DNA of 64,000 nucleotides from Mesorhizobium sp. M9A.F.Ca.ET.002.03.1.2 (GTDB lineage: Bacteria > Pseudomonadota > Alphaproteobacteria > Rhizobiales > Rhizobiaceae). The position numbers and the translations under genes are program-made. The stretch spans positions 3,279,001 through 3,343,000 of the forward strand of contig NZ_CP034443.1 in the NCBI RefSeq assembly GCF_003952365.1, written 5' to 3'. Shown here one piece after another: positions 61,085 to 64,000 of this stretch (position 1 is the first letter of the stretch; the number at the start of each line of letters is the position of its first letter). The notes under the pieces are model-generated. The model was not told the origin of the DNA. It searched no databases and saw only the letters and a list, made by a program, of their open reading frames with translations.

Positions 61085-61888
61085 ATGCGCGACCTCGTCG
61101 AATTCGGCCCCGAAGCTGCGTCGCGAATTCGCGGCGTCTTCTGCGATATCGACGACACGTTGACGACCGAGGGCCGTCTTCCAGCCGATGCCTACCGTGC
61201 GCTCGAACGCCTGCACGAGGCCGGCCTCGTCGTTGCTCCCATTACCGGGAGACCCGCGGGCTGGTGCGACATGATTGCCCGGTTCTGGCCGGTGACGGGC
61301 GTTGTCGGTGAAAATGGCGCTTTTTACTTCGCCTATGATCAGCCAACGCGAAAGATGGTCCGGGTTTTCGCGGCGAGCGCTGAGGAACGCCGGGAAAACG
61401 GGCGCAGGCTCGCCGAACTGGAAAAACGCATCGTCCGGGAAGTGCCGGGTTCGGCCGTGTCCGCCGACCAGCAATATCGCGAAGCCGATCTGGCCATCGA
61501 CTTTTGCGAAGATGTTCCGGCGCTGCCGATGTCCGATGCCAGGCGCATCAAGCAGATTTTCGAGGAAGCCGGCGCTGTCGCCAAGATTTCGTCGATCCAT
61601 GTGAACGGTTGGTTTGGCCGGTACGACAAGCTGTCGATGACGCGTCGCTTTGCGAGCGAGAGGCTCGGGACCGATCTCGATGCTGAAAGACAGGCCTATG
61701 CGTTCGTCGGAGACAGCCCGAACGACGCGCCGATGTTCGGGTTCTTTCCGAACTCGTTCGGGGTCGCGAATGTGATGGAGTTCCAGGGACAGATCGACGC
61801 CGAACCCGCTTTCGTCGCGACGTCGCGGGGTGGCCGCGGCTTCGTCGAGATTGCCGACATGATCCTGGCAAACCGGAGGTCGGGGTAG
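61085..61888 (+). CDS. HAD-superfamily hydrolase (type IIB, sugar-phosphatase-like)
   Basis: 267 residues from the ATG at 61085. HAD motif I is FCDIDDTLT; motif II is in VAPITGRP; motif III and IV are in the Lys of YDKLSM and FVGDSPNDAPMFG. The C2 cap is of the Cof/SPP type. Members dephosphorylate sugar or polyol phosphates. It starts 4 bases after the dehydrogenase stop, so the pair is cotranscribed; it could release a polyol or sugar from the dehydrogenase product. Confidence 0.86.
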   Translation: MRDLVEFGPEAASRIRGVFCDIDDTLTTEGRLPADAYRALERLHEAGLVVAPITGRPAGWCDMIARFWPVTGVVGENGAFYFAYDQPTRKMVRVFAASAEERRENGRRLAELEKRIVREVPGSAVSADQQYREADLAIDFCEDVPALPMSDARRIKQIFEEAGAVAKISSIHVNGWFGRYDKLSMTRRFASERLGTDLDAERQAYAFVGDSPNDAPMFGFFPNSFGVANVMEFQGQIDAEPAFVATSRGGRGFVEIADMILANRRSG

Positions 61889-61986
61889 CCTGATCGGCCG
61901 GCGCGAAGTGGACCGCCCGGAAAAGACGCAAAGGATGTTCTGCAGGCGATGGAACGGAACCAGGGACGGCTTAGGGAGGACTCGGT

Positions 61987-62040
61987 GCCAATCTGCTTTC
62001 AGATGCCAATCTGGTTTCAGATGCCAATCTGGTTTCAGAT
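61987..62040. repeat. Three 18-bp tandem repeats
   Basis: The unit GCCAATCTGGTTTCAGAT occurs at 62005-62022 and 62023-62040, and with one mismatch (CTGCTT) at 61987-62004. The array lies in the 225-base gap 61889-62113 between convergent genes. No spacers separate the units, so it is not a CRISPR array. Confidence 0.85.
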
Positions 62041-62113
62041 GAAAGCGAGCGCGATGTTCCGGGCAACATCGCACAGCACTCCCGGTTGCTGCGGCAATCC
62101 CGGCCGGCGGATG

Positions 62114-63034
62114 TCAGAGCGAACCGCCCGTCTCCTGGTCGGTGATGAGGCCGGTGAAGAATCCCTTTTGCAGGAGCTTGGCCATGATGCCGACCTTGTT
62201 CTTTCCGCCGGAAACAAGGATGCGTTTGGGAATGTTCAGCGTGTCGAGAGGGTAAACCCCGACGATGCGTTCGTTGACGGGATGGTCGATGAGTTCGGCG
62301 TTCCGGTCGAAGAAATAGCCGAGAAAGTTCCCGATCGGCTTCATTCTCAGGATGTCGTCGAATTCCTCGTCCGTCATATAACCGACGCTCCGAAGCGTCG
62401 AGCTGGTCGTGCCGCCGACGCTCATCAGCGCAAGGTCGGCGTTCAGCGCCTTCTGGATAACTTCGCGCGCGCTCGGTTGCTGCAGGATCGTCTCGCGGCT
62501 TTCGCGGCTGTCGCAGATGATGGGTCCGGGAAGATAATAGGATTCGGCCTGAGTGCGCTGGGCAAAGACGGCGGCGGCGTCGTATTTGTCGATCGACGAC
62601 CGGCGCGACAGAGAGCCGAGAAGCGGTACGACGGTAACGTTCCTGAGCGTCACCGGTTCGATGTTGGAAGCGAGCCATCTCATGGTTCGGCCCCATGCCA
62701 TGGCGACCGTCATGTCGTCCCGGAGCAGCGTCTCGACGGTCTGCGCGGCATAGATGCCGATCACTTCGGAGAGCCCGAGCTCCGACCCGATGTCATCAGG
62801 CGTGACGCTGCATATGTCGAGCCGGTACTTCCGCCTGAGCTGTTCTTCCATTTCGAGGGCCTGGGACGTCCCGGCGTTGATGCGGATCGAGACGATGCCG
62901 CGCTCCTTCGCCTCGGCCAGCAGCCTGTGGATCTTGGTGCGGTTGATCTGCAGCCGCTCGGCGATGGCCTGCTGCGTTTCGCCCAGCACGAAATATTGAT
63001 GGGCAACCCGTGCCAGAAGGCCAATCGACGTCAT
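62114..63034 (-). CDS. SorC-family sugar-binding transcriptional regulator
   Basis: 306 residues from the ATG at 63034, preceded by GGAGAACCCTC. Helix-turn-helix: QYFVLGETQQAIAERLQINR then TKIHRLLAEAKERGI. The SorC domain has DMTVAMAWGRTMRWLA, VVPLLGSLSRR, DHPVNERIVGVYPL and RILVSGGKNKVGIM. It is divergent from the sugar permease at 63190 with dyads between. An upstream start at 63160 would run through those dyads and is rejected. Confidence 0.9.
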   Translation of the reverse strand: MTSIGLLARVAHQYFVLGETQQAIAERLQINRTKIHRLLAEAKERGIVSIRINAGTSQALEMEEQLRRKYRLDICSVTPDDIGSELGLSEVIGIYAAQTVETLLRDDMTVAMAWGRTMRWLASNIEPVTLRNVTVVPLLGSLSRRSSIDKYDAAAVFAQRTQAESYYLPGPIICDSRESRETILQQPSAREVIQKALNADLALMSVGGTTSSTLRSVGYMTDEEFDDILRMKPIGNFLGYFFDRNAELIDHPVNERIVGVYPLDTLNIPKRILVSGGKNKVGIMAKLLQKGFFTGLITDQETGGSL

Positions 63035-63123
63035 GAGGGTTCTCCGATGCTGGTGGCGCATCCGTCCGAACGCCGCTGTCGCCGGCCAACAAGCGCTTGC
63101 CACGGACATGGTGACGATATAGC

Positions 63124-63160
63124 ATTTGAACAAATGCACAAGATATGAACATTTGTGCAT
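63124..63160. promoter_or_regulatory. Overlapping dyads between SorC gene and sugar permease
   Basis: ATTTGAACAAAT (63124-63135) is a palindrome with a 2-base centre. ATGCACAA (63134-63141) and TTGTGCAT (63153-63160) form a second dyad, with TATGAACATTTG inside it. The TGAACA core also occurs near 23395 and 27596. Location between divergent SorC and permease genes makes it a good operator candidate. Confidence 0.55.
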
Positions 63161-63189
63161 CGCAAAACGAAGCGGTTCGGGAGGAACGC

Positions 63190-64000
63190 GTGCGGGTTGC
63201 CCAAGCCAGACGTTTCGTCATTTCAGACCATCCGCTGCCCTGGCTGCTGCCGCTGGTGGCGATCCTGCTTGTCTTCACCGTCTATCCCTTGATCTACAAC
63301 ATCTGGCTGAGCTTCCACGAGTTCGTCCCGCGCAGGCGGGCGCTTGAATTCGTCGGAACGGAAAACTGGGTGCAGCTCTGGAACGACACGCGCTTCTGGC
63401 AGTCGCTCGTCATCACCTTCACCTATTTCGCCATCGCGCTGGCCTTTGAACTGGTGCTCGGCATGGCGATCGCGCTGCTCCTGGACAGCGACGGCTTCGG
63501 TTTCGGATTCCTGCGCGGCGTGCTGACGATGACGCTCGTCATCCCCCCGGCCATTGTCGGCATGATGTATCTGCTGATGGAGGATCCGCAGTTCGGGGTG
63601 ATCAGCTATCTCCTGCAGTCGATTGGTCTGCTCAATCCGAACAATCCCATCCTGGCTACGGCGTCGACCGCGCTTGCCGGCGTTCTCGTTGCGGAAATCT
63701 GGCAGTGGACGCCGTTCATGGTCCTCATCTTCCTTGCTGGTCTCAGGGCACTGCCGCCGGAGCCTTACGAGGCCGCGATGATCGACGGCGCGTCGTCGTT
63801 CCAGATTTTCCGGCGCATCACCCTGCCGATGATGTCCAAGGTGATCGCCATCGCCGTCCTGGTCCGCGGCATCGATCTCTTCCGCGTCTTCGACTACGTC
63901 TTCGTCATGACGTCCGGCGGGCCGGGAGCCTCGACCTATTCGCTTTCCCTCTACGCCTGGCAGCAGACGTTCAGCTTCGTGAAGTGGGGCTATGGCGCCA
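63190..64000 (+). CDS. Sugar ABC permease, MalF-type (CUT1), cut by window end
   Basis: The frame runs from a GTG at 63190, preceded by GGGAGGAAC, to the end of the window without a stop (270 codons). Membrane segments include LPWLLPLVAILLVFTVYPLI and LIPPAIVGMMYLL-like sequence (VIPPAIVGMMYLL). The EAA loop is YEAAMIDGASSFQIFRRITL. CUT1 permeases act in pairs with a second permease, a binding protein and an MsmK/UgpC-type ATPase, expected beyond the window. Glycerol, polyols or sugars are possible substrates; the SorC gene beside it is the likely regulator. Confidence 0.88.
   Translation, partial: MRVAQARRFVISDHPLPWLLPLVAILLVFTVYPLIYNIWLSFHEFVPRRRALEFVGTENWVQLWNDTRFWQSLVITFTYFAIALAFELVLGMAIALLLDSDGFGFGFLRGVLTMTLVIPPAIVGMMYLLMEDPQFGVISYLLQSIGLLNPNNPILATASTALAGVLVAEIWQWTPFMVLIFLAGLRALPPEPYEAAMIDGASSFQIFRRITLPMMSKVIAIAVLVRGIDLFRVFDYVFVMTSGGPGASTYSLSLYAWQQTFSFVKWGYGA

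Noticed and set aside
61987-62040. Possible CRISPR array
   Set aside because: The three 18-base units follow each other directly with no spacers, and no cas gene is near.
1-64000. Insertion sequences, integrases, phage genes, tRNA or rRNA genes
   Set aside because: None was recognised on either strand, although several gene remnants show past deletions.

Overview
The window looks like chromosomal DNA of a high-GC alphaproteobacterium of the order Hyphomicrobiales, most probably a Mesorhizobium or a close rhizobial relative. This is inferred from protein families and gene style: TRAP-linked malonate genes, many ABC sugar-uptake operons, several SorC-type regulators, 4-base ATGA overlaps and short rhizobium-style intergenic palindromes. 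No rRNA, tRNA, CRISPR array, transposase or integrase was recognised.

Layout. 1-4659: the 3' part of a malonate operon (TRAP permeases, malonyl-CoA decarboxylase, malonyl-CoA synthetase). 4742-8844: an FMN lactate-type dehydrogenase, a TauE/SafE exporter, Cu-Zn superoxide dismutase and a secreted serine hydrolase. 9238-12742: azoreductase and alpha/beta hydrolase, a truncated enoyl-CoA hydratase, and a polypeptide made of two TetR repressors. 13413-17528: a glycine betaine/proline-type ABC importer with a fused double permease. 17980-27549: a polyol/sugar locus (two SDR dehydrogenases, Rbs-type importer, SorC regulator, FGGY kinase, SAF-domain oxidoreductase). 27898-31713: enolase-superfamily enzyme, GntR regulator, 2-oxoglutarate/iron oxygenase and LysR regulator.

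31795-38398: an orphan KdpD-like membrane/GAF protein, a LysR 3' remnant, and an RND efflux system with a small upstream protein and a divergent TetR regulator. 38848-44981: a Frc-type sugar importer with LacI regulator, an SDR and a XylX-type 2-keto-3-deoxy-pentonate dehydratase, suggesting oxidative pentose breakdown. 45149-46848: an orphan TOBE fragment and an aldehyde dehydrogenase. 46966-54430: a GntR-controlled operon with a NitT/TauT-type importer that has two different permeases, a frameshifted fumarylpyruvate-hydrolase-like gene, an oxalate-CoA-ligase-like synthetase and a ketopantoate-reductase-like protein. 54538-57079: small housekeeping or accessory genes (2H phosphoesterase, SnoaL-like, ArsR-SRPBCC pair, ArsC/YffB-like). 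57094-64000: a second polyol-type locus (FGGY kinase, two SorC regulators, glycerol-1-phosphate-dehydrogenase-like enzyme, HAD phosphatase, MalF-type permease cut by the window end).

Most of the window is carbon-source uptake and catabolism, organised as regulator plus importer plus dehydrogenase, kinase or dehydratase modules. The points most worth a second look are the GntR-controlled operon at 47838-54430, the single-chain double TetR at 11510, the TGAACA-type boxes shared by SorC-linked promoters, the glycerol-1-phosphate-dehydrogenase/HAD pair inside a sugar locus, and the predicted hydroxylase at 29919.
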